Assembly (NCBI GenBank): GCA_027315505.1
Contig: DAHUXY010000125.1
Span: forward strand, 1-32,381
Length of the DNA: 32,381 nucleotides
Source: Vulcanimicrobiota bacterium
GTDB lineage: Bacteria; Vulcanimicrobiota; Vulcanimicrobiia; Vulcanimicrobiales; Vulcanimicrobiaceae
Direction: 5' to 3'
A program made the translations under genes and the position numbers. Below are positions 8,801 to 17,061 of this stretch, one piece after another. The first letter of the stretch is position 1, and each line of letters opens with the position of its first letter. The notes beneath the pieces are model-generated. The model saw only the letters and a program-made list of their open reading frames with translations, ran no database searches and was not told the origin of the DNA.

Positions 8801-9646
8801 ATGGCACATGCAATTTGGTCGGGCGCAATCAATTTCGGCTTGGTGACGATCCCGGTTAAACTCTTTACCGCGATTCAGTCGGACGATCTCTCGTTCAACA
8901 TGTTACACGCGAAGGATGAGGGACGCATCAAATACGAACGCACCTGCAGCGTCGACGGTAAACCGGTTCCGTGGGACGAGATCGTCAAGGGCTACGAATA
9001 CGAAAAAGGCCGGTACGTCGTGCTGACCGACGAGGATTTCAAAAGCGTAAACCCGGTCGCGACGCAATCGGTGGATATTCTCGAATTCGTAGAGCTCGAC
9101 AGCATCAATCCGATGTACTTCGACAAACCGTACTACCTTGAGCCCAGCAAGCAGGGACGGCACGCTTACGCGCTCCTGCGTGAAGCATTGGCGCAAGCCA
9201 ACAAGGTCGCGATCGCTCGCGTTGTCTTGCGAACCAAGGAGTACATTGCGGCCGTCAAGCCGAGCGGCGATGCGTTGGTGCTCGAACTAATGCATTGGGC
9301 GAACGAGATCGTCGCTTCCGATACCATCGACGTTCCCGCCAACGAAACCTTACCGGCTCCCGAATTAAAAATGGCGAAGATGCTGATCGATTCGATGAGC
9401 GTTCAATCGTTCGAGCCCGAAAAATTCACCAACCGCTATCACGACGAATTGCTCGCGATGATCGACGCGCGCGCGAACGGTCGCGAAATCGGCAAGGCGC
9501 CCAAGGCGCCCACTCGCGCGAAGGTCGTCAATCTGATGGACGTGCTGGCGCAGAGCCTCGAAGAGAACAAAAAGCAGCGTAGCGGAACCAAAGAACAGAC
9601 CAACGCCGCACCGGCAACGAAACGTCGCAAGAAAACCGCGGCCTAA
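8801..9646 (+). CDS. ku: Ku protein (non-homologous end joining)
   Basis: MAHAIWSGAINFGLVTIPVKLFTAIQSDDLSFNMLHAKDEGRIKYERTCSVDGKPVPWDEIVKGYEYEKGRYVVLTDEDF; canonical bacterial Ku. Confidence 0.97.
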   Translation: MAHAIWSGAINFGLVTIPVKLFTAIQSDDLSFNMLHAKDEGRIKYERTCSVDGKPVPWDEIVKGYEYEKGRYVVLTDEDFKSVNPVATQSVDILEFVELDSINPMYFDKPYYLEPSKQGRHAYALLREALAQANKVAIARVVLRTKEYIAAVKPSGDALVLELMHWANEIVASDTIDVPANETLPAPELKMAKMLIDSMSVQSFEPEKFTNRYHDELLAMIDARANGREIGKAPKAPTRAKVVNLMDVLAQSLEENKKQRSGTKEQTNAAPATKRRKKTAA

Positions 9647-9659
9647 CCGGCCTGCCGCG

Positions 9660-10874
9660 TTAGCCCTCGGCGATTTCGATGCGTTCGAATACTTCGGCGG
9701 AGGCGTCCGCGCGCAGGAAGCGATGATCGCTACGACCGGTGACGAAGCCGATGATCAGCGCGATCGCCGCCAAAACGAATGACTCGAGGCCGGAGAACGG
9801 CGACCCGAAACGCGTGAGGAGTTCGGTCGAGGTGGGCGGCGCGACGATGCCGGAGAGCGAGTCGAGCGAAGAGCTGACGCCGAGCACCGTGCCCTGGTCG
9901 CGGTCGTCGGCGGCGTTGGAAATCAACGCGGTGATGCCGGTGCTCGCAAAGCCCATTCCGAGCGCGAAAAACAGAATCATCGCGATGACGCTACCGAGCG
10001 CGTGAACGAACGGGGTGATCGCGAACGCGACGATGAGGCACGCGAGGCCGAGGCTCGACATGGCGCGGTCTCCGATGCGATGCGAGACGCGTCCCACCAG
10101 GAATCCGTTGATCGCCACGTTCGCGAGCGCGAAGAATGCGAACAAGATCGTCGTTTGCGTAACGTCGTAACCGAGCTGTTGCTTGAGATAGAGCGCTTGC
10201 ACGCCGAACCACCCGTAGAGTGCGAGCGAGAGCGCCAGCTTCTGCCAAAGGATGCGCGAAACGTGGGGGTTGTGGAACGTGGCGAAGATTTCGTGCAGGC
10301 CGATCCGGGATTCGTCTTCCTCTTGCCTCGAACGGGATTCCGGCAGCACGACGATCGTGACGACGAGCGTGAGCAGTTGGAGTGCCGATGCGGCGAGAAA
10401 CGGTGCGGCGAAGCCGAACTTCGCGAACAGGATGCCACCGCCGAGCGGCCCGAAGACCATGCCCGCACCGAACGTCGCACCGATGAGCCCGAACGCGCGG
10501 GCTCGTTCTTTCGGTTCGACCAAATCCGCGACGTAGGCTTGCGTGATGCCGATGTTGCCGCCCGACACGCCTTCGACAATGCGCGCTACGAACACCCACG
10601 TGATGTTCGGGGCGAAAGCGAGCATGGCCCAGCCGATGGTCGCCCCGATTTGGCTGATGATGAGCACTGCTTTACGGCCGGCCCGGTCGGAGACGTTGCC
10701 CCAGACCGGTCCCGCGATCAACTGGCAGAATGAGAACGTCGAAAATAAGATCCCGACCACGAGCGGGCTCGCACCGAAATGCGTCACGAAATACGGCAGG
10801 ATCGGCAACAACATGCTAAAGCCGATGATGTCGATGAACGTGATTCCGAGAATCGGGAGCAGTTTACGAATCAT
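9660..10874 (-). CDS. MFS transporter (TetA-like multidrug efflux family)
   Basis: 404 aa, about 12 [23 protein letters not shown] motif [48 protein letters not shown]. Confidence 0.9.
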   Translation of the reverse strand: MIRKLLPILGITFIDIIGFSMLLPILPYFVTHFGASPLVVGILFSTFSFCQLIAGPVWGNVSDRAGRKAVLIISQIGATIGWAMLAFAPNITWVFVARIVEGVSGGNIGITQAYVADLVEPKERARAFGLIGATFGAGMVFGPLGGGILFAKFGFAAPFLAASALQLLTLVVTIVVLPESRSRQEEDESRIGLHEIFATFHNPHVSRILWQKLALSLALYGWFGVQALYLKQQLGYDVTQTTILFAFFALANVAINGFLVGRVSHRIGDRAMSSLGLACLIVAFAITPFVHALGSVIAMILFFALGMGFASTGITALISNAADDRDQGTVLGVSSSLDSLSGIVAPPTSTELLTRFGSPFSGLESFVLAAIALIIGFVTGRSDHRFLRADASAEVFERIEIAEG

Positions 10875-11824
10875 GCCGGCGATTCGACGGGAAGGATGAT
10901 CGGGGCAAGCCGTTCGCTCTTTCGCAGGATGTCGAGTTTGTACGCGCGGCGCAAATCGATCGACGTGAGCAGCGCGTGAAGGTGATCGATGCCGCGGATG
11001 CGTTCGTTTTCGAGTGCGAGCAAGACGTCCCCCGCGAGCAGGCGCGAAGTATCGGCGGGGCTCCCGGGTTCCACCGACGCGATCATCACCGCGCGCGGGT
11101 CGTCGAGGGCGAAGCGTCGCGACGCGGCGGGCGAGAGCACGATATCTTGGCCCGCGATGCCAAGGTACCCGCGTTTCACCTTTCCATGGCGGATGAGCAG
11201 GCCGCTCACGAATTTAGCGGTGTTAATCGCGATCGCAAAGCAGAGGCCTTGCCCGGGCAGCACGGCGGTGTTAACGCCGATCACTTCGCCGTTCGCATTC
11301 ACCAGCGGTCCGCCCGAGTTGCCCGGGTTGAGCGCGGCGTCGGTTTGAATGATGTTGTCCATCAGCCGGCCCGATTGCGAGCGAAGCGTCCGCCCGAGTG
11401 CGCTGACGACGCCTGCGGTAACGGTATATGCCAGGCCGAACGGATTTCCGACCGCTACGACGAGCTGCCCGGGCCGCAGCGCGGAGGAGTCGCCCAAGAC
11501 GGCGCACGGCGGGGCCGGCCCGTCTACGCGCAACACCGCGAGATCCGTATGCGGATCGTCGCCGATCAGTCGGGCCTGCAGCTCGCTTCCGTCCAGGAAA
11601 GCCACGCTGATACGCTGCGCTTCGTGGACGACGTGGCTGTTGGTGAGCACGAAACCGTCGGGAGTGAAGACGAATCCCGAGCCGCTTCCGCCCCCGGTCG
11701 CGGAGCGCACGGAAATTGCGACGACCGCCGGACTTACGCGTTCGGCTGCGTCGGTTACGGCCTGGGAGTAGGGGTCGAGCGGGGCCGGCCGGAGCCCGGC
11801 GATCGTTTGCAGGGGCAGGGACAT
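10871..11824 (-). CDS. S1C/HtrA-like trypsin-fold serine protease with PDZ domain
   Basis: Catalytic triad contexts [28 protein letters not shown]-terminal PDZ-like region; ATGA-type overlap with the MFS gene. Confidence 0.92.
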   Translation of the reverse strand: MSLPLQTIAGLRPAPLDPYSQAVTDAAERVSPAVVAISVRSATGGGSGSGFVFTPDGFVLTNSHVVHEAQRISVAFLDGSELQARLIGDDPHTDLAVLRVDGPAPPCAVLGDSSALRPGQLVVAVGNPFGLAYTVTAGVVSALGRTLRSQSGRLMDNIIQTDAALNPGNSGGPLVNANGEVIGVNTAVLPGQGLCFAIAINTAKFVSGLLIRHGKVKRGYLGIAGQDIVLSPAASRRFALDDPRAVMIASVEPGSPADTSRLLAGDVLLALENERIRGIDHLHALLTSIDLRRAYKLDILRKSERLAPIILPVESPA

Positions 11825-11911
11825 ACGTGGCCTCTGAAAACCGGCACAACGCTACCGGGTTGCGCACTGCGGCAGGGGCTCCGGCCCAGGGGGAGAACAC
11901 GCTCCGGCCGC

Positions 11912-11995
11912 GCCCAGATGGCGGAATTGGTAGACGCGCTAGTTTCAGGTATTAGTGGTGGCAACACCGTGGGGGTTCGAGTCCCTTTCTGGGCA
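11912..11995 (+). tRNA. tRNA-Leu (anticodon CAG)
   Basis: Acceptor GCCCAGA:TCTGGGC, D-arm GCGGAATTGGTAGACGCGC, anticodon arm CTAGT-TTCAGGT-ATTAG, class II variable arm TGGTGGCAACACC, T-arm GGGGGTTCGAGTCCCTT; CCA not encoded. Confidence 0.95.
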
Positions 11996-12020
11996 GGTAC
12001 GATCTGCTGTATCAACATGT

Positions 12021-12053
12021 AAAAAGAGGCGAACGTCGTTCGCCTCTTTTTTT
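12021..12053 (+). terminator. Rho-independent (bidirectional) terminator after tRNA-Leu
   Basis: AAAAAGAGGCGAA-cgtcg-TTCGCCTCTTTTTTT, perfect stem with U-tract. Confidence 0.9.
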
Positions 12054-12056
12054 AAC

Positions 12057-12713
12057 CTACCCGTGTGCCAGATCGCGGGCGTTGCTTCGTGAGGATTCCG
12101 GGGCCGTCATCGCGCGAATGTTGGTGACGAGGCCCGTCGACGCGACCATGGCGATGTGGACGATCGCGAAGGCGCAGAGCGCCCAGACCAATCCGAAGTG
12201 CCAGAGTTTGACGCCGCCGATGAAGAACGCGCCGAGCGGACGCAACGCATGGATGGGGAGCATGGCCGTCCCCGTGATCGCGATAAGCGGCGAGATAACG
12301 AACAGCACCATCGTGTACGCGATTTTCTGTAACGGATTGTATCCGTCGTACGAGGGCGGCGTTTTCCGCAAGCCGAGATAGTACAGCTGCATCGGCAGCG
12401 CCTTGCGCACGTCGTCCCCGCGAAGAACGAGCCGCGAGAAGTGGCCGCTGCGTATCCCCCAGACGATATACGTGATTCCGGAGAGCGCGAAGAGCGCGGC
12501 AAACACGTAGTGCATGATTTTCGGTTCGAATGGTATCGCCAGCCATGCAGGCAGGTGCGGCAAGACGTACGTGTGGCCGGATATCTTAAATTTCGGTGAG
12601 TGGTTGAAAATCGCGGCGCCGCTTCCGAACAGCATGATGAACGCCACCGTCGTACCCCAGTGCGTGAGGCGGGTGGTAAGAGAGTGCTGCTGCGCCGTAT
12701 GTGCGTGTGCCAT
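12057..12713 (-). CDS. Cytochrome b/b561-type membrane protein
   Basis: Four hydrophobic segments with spaced His (RLTHWGTTVAF, MHYVFAALFALSGITYIVWG, LWHFGLVWALCAFAIVHIAM). Confidence 0.8.
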   Translation of the reverse strand: MAHAHTAQQHSLTTRLTHWGTTVAFIMLFGSGAAIFNHSPKFKISGHTYVLPHLPAWLAIPFEPKIMHYVFAALFALSGITYIVWGIRSGHFSRLVLRGDDVRKALPMQLYYLGLRKTPPSYDGYNPLQKIAYTMVLFVISPLIAITGTAMLPIHALRPLGAFFIGGVKLWHFGLVWALCAFAIVHIAMVASTGLVTNIRAMTAPESSRSNARDLAHG

Positions 12714-12810
12714 GCAATCACGGTACCCGCGAAAGCTGCAGATTTACTGATAGGAAGGTGAGCGCAAGAAATGGATGGCGCGGCGCGCTGCGATACCGTA
12801 GACTAGACCT

Positions 12811-13896
12811 ATGCTGGATATCGAGGCATGCTGGGAGGCGGTACGGAGGCGGGATGCCTCGCAGGCCGGGCAGTTCTATTTCGGGGTCACGACGACCGGG
12901 ATCTATTGTTCCCCGCACTGCTCCGCGCGAGAGCCGCTCCGCAAGAACGTCCGGTTCTATGAATCCGCGCTCGATGCCGAGCGCGATGGGCTGCGTCCGT
13001 GCAAGCGCTGCCGCCCGTCGGAAAGCGGCGATCGTGTAGCCGAGCGGATGCATGCGATGTGCCGCTTCATCGAGGCCCACAGCGACGAGCCGCTCGATCT
13101 CGAGACGCTTGCGCGGGAGGCCGGCATGAGCCGCTTTCACTTCCAGCGCACGTTCAAGGCGGCCGTCGGCGTTACGCCAAAGCAATATCACGACGGGCTG
13201 CGCGTGAGCGCGCTGAAAAACGGGCTCGAAACCTCAGGCGGCGTCGCGGATGCGGCATTTGACGCCGGCTACGGCTCCACGAGCCGCGTCTACGGACGCT
13301 CCGCCGCGCGCCTGGGAATGACGCCGGCCCAATATCGCGGTGCGGGGCGAGGCATCACCATTCACTTCGCCTCTATGGACACGCCGGTCGGGTTGTTGAT
13401 GCTGGGAGCGACCGCCCGGGGCTTGTGTTTCGTGCAATTCGGCGAAAGCGAAGCCGAGCTGGAAGCGCTGCTTCGCGCGGAGTTCGAGCACGCGGACGTC
13501 CGGCCGATGCGAGAACCGCGCGACCCGCAATTCGACGCGTGGACGGAGGCGTTGCGCGCGCACCTTTCGGGAGCGCAGCCGCATGCCGATTTACCGGCAG
13601 ACATTCGCGCTACGGCATTTCAACAACGCGTCTGGATGTATTTGCAGCGCATACCCTACGGAGAAGTACGTTCGTATGCGGAGGTCGCGCGCGGCATCGG
13701 GCAACCGGCCGCCGCGAGAGCCGTTGCGCGAGCGTGCGCGAGCAATCCGCTGGCCATCGTCATCCCGTGCCATCGCGTCATTCGCGGGTCGGGCCAGCTG
13801 AGCGGTTATAAATGGGGCGTGGAACGCAAACGCGCGCTACTCGATCGCGAGAGCGCCCTTCGCCGCGTAGACTTTCGTGAACTCGGCGCCGAGTAA
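12811..13896 (+). CDS. ada: Bifunctional Ada: DNA alkylation-repair methyltransferase / AraC-type activator
   Basis: Ada Zn Cys set (GIYCSPHCSAREPLRKNVRFYESALDAERDGLRPCKRC), AraC HTH, and Ogt active site IPCHRVI. Confidence 0.95.
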   Translation: MLDIEACWEAVRRRDASQAGQFYFGVTTTGIYCSPHCSAREPLRKNVRFYESALDAERDGLRPCKRCRPSESGDRVAERMHAMCRFIEAHSDEPLDLETLAREAGMSRFHFQRTFKAAVGVTPKQYHDGLRVSALKNGLETSGGVADAAFDAGYGSTSRVYGRSAARLGMTPAQYRGAGRGITIHFASMDTPVGLLMLGATARGLCFVQFGESEAELEALLRAEFEHADVRPMREPRDPQFDAWTEALRAHLSGAQPHADLPADIRATAFQQRVWMYLQRIPYGEVRSYAEVARGIGQPAAARAVARACASNPLAIVIPCHRVIRGSGQLSGYKWGVERKRALLDRESALRRVDFRELGAE

Positions 13897-14703
13897 GAAG
13901 ATCTGAGCAGAGTAATACATCCACAAGACCAGCACGACGAGCGATCCGGCCGCTCCGAAGGCCGAAGCGGTTCCGGCGCGGCCCAGATACCAACTGAGCG
14001 CTAATTGGCCGATCGTGAAGAATACCGCGGCCACGACCCCGCCGGGCACCGCCGAACGCCAGGCGATCGCCGTATGCGGCAGAAATTTGAACGTCGCTGA
14101 GAAAATCGCGGCGATCGCAGCAAGCGAGAGTACGGAGCCGATCAGGGCCGTTGCGACGCCGGCGAGCGGCGAAGCTGCCCCCCCGCTTCCAACCGTGGCG
14201 GCGATGCGGGTATTGACCGCGAGCGAGATCATCAGGACCAGAGCGGCGGCTGCAATGAGCGCTACGGCGACGAGCCGGTCCTTGACCGCCCCCCACCATG
14301 GCTGCTTCGACCGCGTCACGTGCCATAAATCATCGAGCGCTCCCTGGATCGCTCCGAGCAGTCCGGTGGCCGCCAGCACGAAAACGACCCAGCTCAAAAG
14401 CCCCGCGACGATACCGCCGTGACGAGCTTGCTTGAGGGTGGCACGCAGGACGCCGTCGATGACCTGCGCGCTCTGCGCTCCGGCGCCTCGCGATAGCGCC
14501 TCGATGATGCTGCCACGCAATTGTCGCTCGTTGCCGCTCCCGCCTACCAAGAGCGCGGCCACTTCGAGGAGTACGATCAACAACGGCACCAGCGCAAACA
14601 GCCCGAAATACGCGAGCGCCGCGGCCTCCCGCGAAATATTGTCGTCGCGATATGCGGCAAATGTGTCGAGCACGAGCGTGGCGGCGTAGCGAAGTTTGCC
14701 CAT
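13837..14703 (-). CDS. YihY/BrkB family inner-membrane protein
   Basis: DNISREAAALAYFGLFALVPLLIVLLEVAALL; LDDLWHV; AVPGGVVAAVFFTIGQLALSWYLGRAGTASAFGAAGSLVVLVLWMYYSAQIFLLGAEFTKVYA. Confidence 0.93.
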   Translation of the reverse strand: MGKLRYAATLVLDTFAAYRDDNISREAAALAYFGLFALVPLLIVLLEVAALLVGGSGNERQLRGSIIEALSRGAGAQSAQVIDGVLRATLKQARHGGIVAGLLSWVVFVLAATGLLGAIQGALDDLWHVTRSKQPWWGAVKDRLVAVALIAAAALVLMISLAVNTRIAATVGSGGAASPLAGVATALIGSVLSLAAIAAIFSATFKFLPHTAIAWRSAVPGGVVAAVFFTIGQLALSWYLGRAGTASAFGAAGSLVVLVLWMYYSAQIFLLGAEFTKVYAAKGALAIE

Positions 14704-14775
14704 TCTAAGGGCTGTTACCCCGAAACGCCCCGGCCCATCGCAGGTGCGCCGACCCTTGCGTGCAAGGTGCGGGCA

Positions 14776-15612
14776 ATGCGCGCCTATTTGGCGATCAACG
14801 AACGTTCCCGGCGCGGCCGCGCGCTAGCAGATAACGTACGCGAAGCACTGGCGGTCCACGGCATCGACGTCGTTGAAGGCGACGGTGCGTTGCGGACGGG
14901 TGGATTCGACTGCGTCATCGGCGCCGGCGGGGATGGGACCGCCGTCGGACTCGTTGCGGCGGCCATCGAGTGGGGCGTGCCGCTCGGTATCGTTCCGCTG
15001 GGCACGTTTAACGAGCTCGCGCGCACGTTGGAGATTCCACTCGATATCGAAGGCGCGATCCACCTCATCGCGAGCGGGTGCGAGCGCCGGATCGATGTCG
15101 GGCGCGTCAATGGAGCCTATTTCGTCAACGAGGCGAGCGTCGGGATATCGAGCCGCATTACGCGCCTGCAGACGCCGGAGCTCAAGCAGCGCTTCGGGGT
15201 CCTCGGCGTGCTGGGCACCGCGTTCCAAGCGTTTCGCTACGCGCGGCCGATCCACGTGCTCGCTTACGACGACCGCGATCGCTGCGAACGCTTTAGGACC
15301 ATCCAATTGACGATCGCGAACAGCCATCGCTTTGGCGGACTGGTCTCGGTCGAATCGGCGGCGATCGACGACGGCTGGCTCGATCTCTATAGCGTCGAAA
15401 TCGATACCGTGCTCGAAGCCTTCCCGATTGCGTATGCGATGATGCAAGGAAGGCCTCATGCGGTACCGGGCTTGCGGACGCTTCGTTCCACGCGTTTTCG
15501 CATCGCAACCAGGCATCCCCACCATATCGTCGCCGACGGGGAACCGGCCGGGTTCACGCCGGCGCTCTTCGAAGTGCTTCCGAAGGCGCTCCGGGTCTTT
15601 GCGCCGCAGTAA
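14776..15612 (+). CDS. Diacylglycerol kinase-like lipid kinase (DAGK_cat)
   Basis: GAGGDGTAVGLVAAAIEWGVPLGIVPLGTFNELARTLEIPLDIEGAI: GGDGT and PxGTxNxxAR-type motifs; start placed at 14776. Confidence 0.88.
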   Translation: MRAYLAINERSRRGRALADNVREALAVHGIDVVEGDGALRTGGFDCVIGAGGDGTAVGLVAAAIEWGVPLGIVPLGTFNELARTLEIPLDIEGAIHLIASGCERRIDVGRVNGAYFVNEASVGISSRITRLQTPELKQRFGVLGVLGTAFQAFRYARPIHVLAYDDRDRCERFRTIQLTIANSHRFGGLVSVESAAIDDGWLDLYSVEIDTVLEAFPIAYAMMQGRPHAVPGLRTLRSTRFRIATRHPHHIVADGEPAGFTPALFEVLPKALRVFAPQ

Positions 15613-15618
15613 TCCGGC

Positions 15619-16593
15619 ATGCAATATCGTACGCTCGGCCACTCCGGCCTCAAGCTCTCCGTCATCGGTTTGGGCTCCTGGTTGACCTTCGGCAACAGCG
15701 TCGATCGCGATACCACGCGCGCGTGCGTTCTGCGCGCTTGGGAGCAGGGCGTCAATTTCATCGATACGGCGAACGTCTACGCGCGCGGCGCCGCCGAAGA
15801 AGTGCTCGGCCCGATTCTGCAAGAGCTCAATCGCGATGCGTTGGTGCTCGCAACCAAAGTCTATTTCCCCATGGGCGACACGGTGAACGAACGCGGGTTA
15901 TCGCGCAAGCACATCCGCGACCAGATCGATCGTTCGCTGCATCGGTTGCGCGTCGATTACGTCGATCTCTACCAATGCCATCGGTACGATGAAACGACTC
16001 CGCTGGAAGAGACCGCCCAAATGATGAACGATTTGGTGCGCGATGGAAAGATTCTCTATTGGGGCACATCGGAGTGGAACGCCGACCAGATCGCCGCGGC
16101 GGTTACGCTCTGTCGCGCGCGCGGATGGGCCGTCCCGATCAGCAATCAACCGCAATACAGCGCGCTCTGGCGCCGCATCGAGGATCGCGTGCTCCCGACA
16201 TGTGAAGCGTATGGTTTGGGGAACGTCGTGTGGTCCCCGATCGCCATGGGCATTCTTTCGGGAAAATACCTCGACGCCAAGCATCCTCCGGCGGGGACGC
16301 GCGCGGCCGGCGCCAGCGCCGATATGATGGATACCTATTTTACGCAGCCGGTGCTTGACGCCGTTCAACGATTGGTGCCGCTCGCGAAGCAGGCGGAAGT
16401 TTCGATGGTGCAACTCGCGCTAGCGTGGGTGCTGCGGCAGCCTGCCGTCACGAGCGCGATCGTCGGTGCGACCAAGCTCGCGCACGTCGACGATAACGTC
16501 CGAGCCGGCGACTTGAGCCTCGACCCGGCGATCTTCGAAGAGATGAATCGCATCATAGCGCCCGTGCTTCCATACGAACCATACCTCGCGTAA
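15619..16593 (+). CDS. Aldo/keto reductase
   Basis: MQYRTLGHSGLKLSVIGLGSW; GVNFIDTANVYARGAAEEVLG; SLHRLRVDYVDLYQCHRYDETTPLEET. Confidence 0.94.
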   Translation: MQYRTLGHSGLKLSVIGLGSWLTFGNSVDRDTTRACVLRAWEQGVNFIDTANVYARGAAEEVLGPILQELNRDALVLATKVYFPMGDTVNERGLSRKHIRDQIDRSLHRLRVDYVDLYQCHRYDETTPLEETAQMMNDLVRDGKILYWGTSEWNADQIAAAVTLCRARGWAVPISNQPQYSALWRRIEDRVLPTCEAYGLGNVVWSPIAMGILSGKYLDAKHPPAGTRAAGASADMMDTYFTQPVLDAVQRLVPLAKQAEVSMVQLALAWVLRQPAVTSAIVGATKLAHVDDNVRAGDLSLDPAIFEEMNRIIAPVLPYEPYLA

Positions 16594-16614
16594 CCGCCGC
16601 GCGATAAAATCACA

Positions 16615-16651
16615 TCAAAAGGGGATGGCCGAATCGGCCACCCCCTTTTGA
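16615..16651. terminator. Bidirectional terminator-like hairpin after aldo/keto reductase
   Basis: TCAAAAGGGG-a-TGGCCG-aat-CGGCCA-c-CCCCTTTTGA, 16 paired bp with one mismatch and A/T-rich ends. Confidence 0.8.
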
Positions 16652-16678
16652 CTTGCTGCACTCTAGGGGTAGGGTGTC

Positions 16679-16710
16679 GGGGCGGCGCCGGTGGAGGACG
16701 CCGCCGCCCC
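16679..16710 (-). terminator. Terminator-like hairpin downstream of the small ORF 16756-16914
   Basis: GGGGCGGCG...CGCCGCCCC 9-bp stem; a second hairpin TTCATC-CGTGCG...CGCACG-a-GATGAA lies at 16713-16742. Confidence 0.5.
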
Positions 16711-16755
16711 AATTCATCTCGTGCGCGTTTCGCACGGATGAAATCTATGGTTCGA

Positions 16756-16914
16756 CTAGTTCCAGCGAACGATCGAGCTGGAACCGGTGACGTTCGGGCC
16801 CCATCCGGCGAAAGACCCGCTTCCCGAAACCGACTCGATCACCTGAGTGAACGAGATGACGGGACGCGCTTCTTCGGGTTGAGACTCCACGATTGGTTCA
16901 ACGTCGGTACTCAC
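16756..16914 (-). CDS. Short ORF (52 aa), candidate peptide precursor: MSTDVEPIVESQPEEARPVISFTQVIESVSGSGSFAGWGPNVTGSSSIVRWN
   Basis: GTG start with AAGGAA(C) Shine-Dalgarno about 7 nt upstream; acidic N-terminus and Gly/Ser-rich C-terminus; followed by two hairpins; absent from the supplied track (too short); shares EAR-PV...F-x-GWGP with ORF 24142-24258. Confidence 0.6.
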   Translation of the reverse strand: MSTDVEPIVESQPEEARPVISFTQVIESVSGSGSFAGWGPNVTGSSSIVRWN

Positions 16915-17061
16915 GACAATGTTCCTTCATGTCGGCACGATGTGTGCCTGCGTGCTTAACTTTACACACGCCTTTACCGGCTCTCTATGCTTTTTGTTTC
17001 AGACGAAAAGCCGCGTCGTCGTTGCCTAAAGCGTTATAGCGGGCGCTCTGCGAACCGCTCT

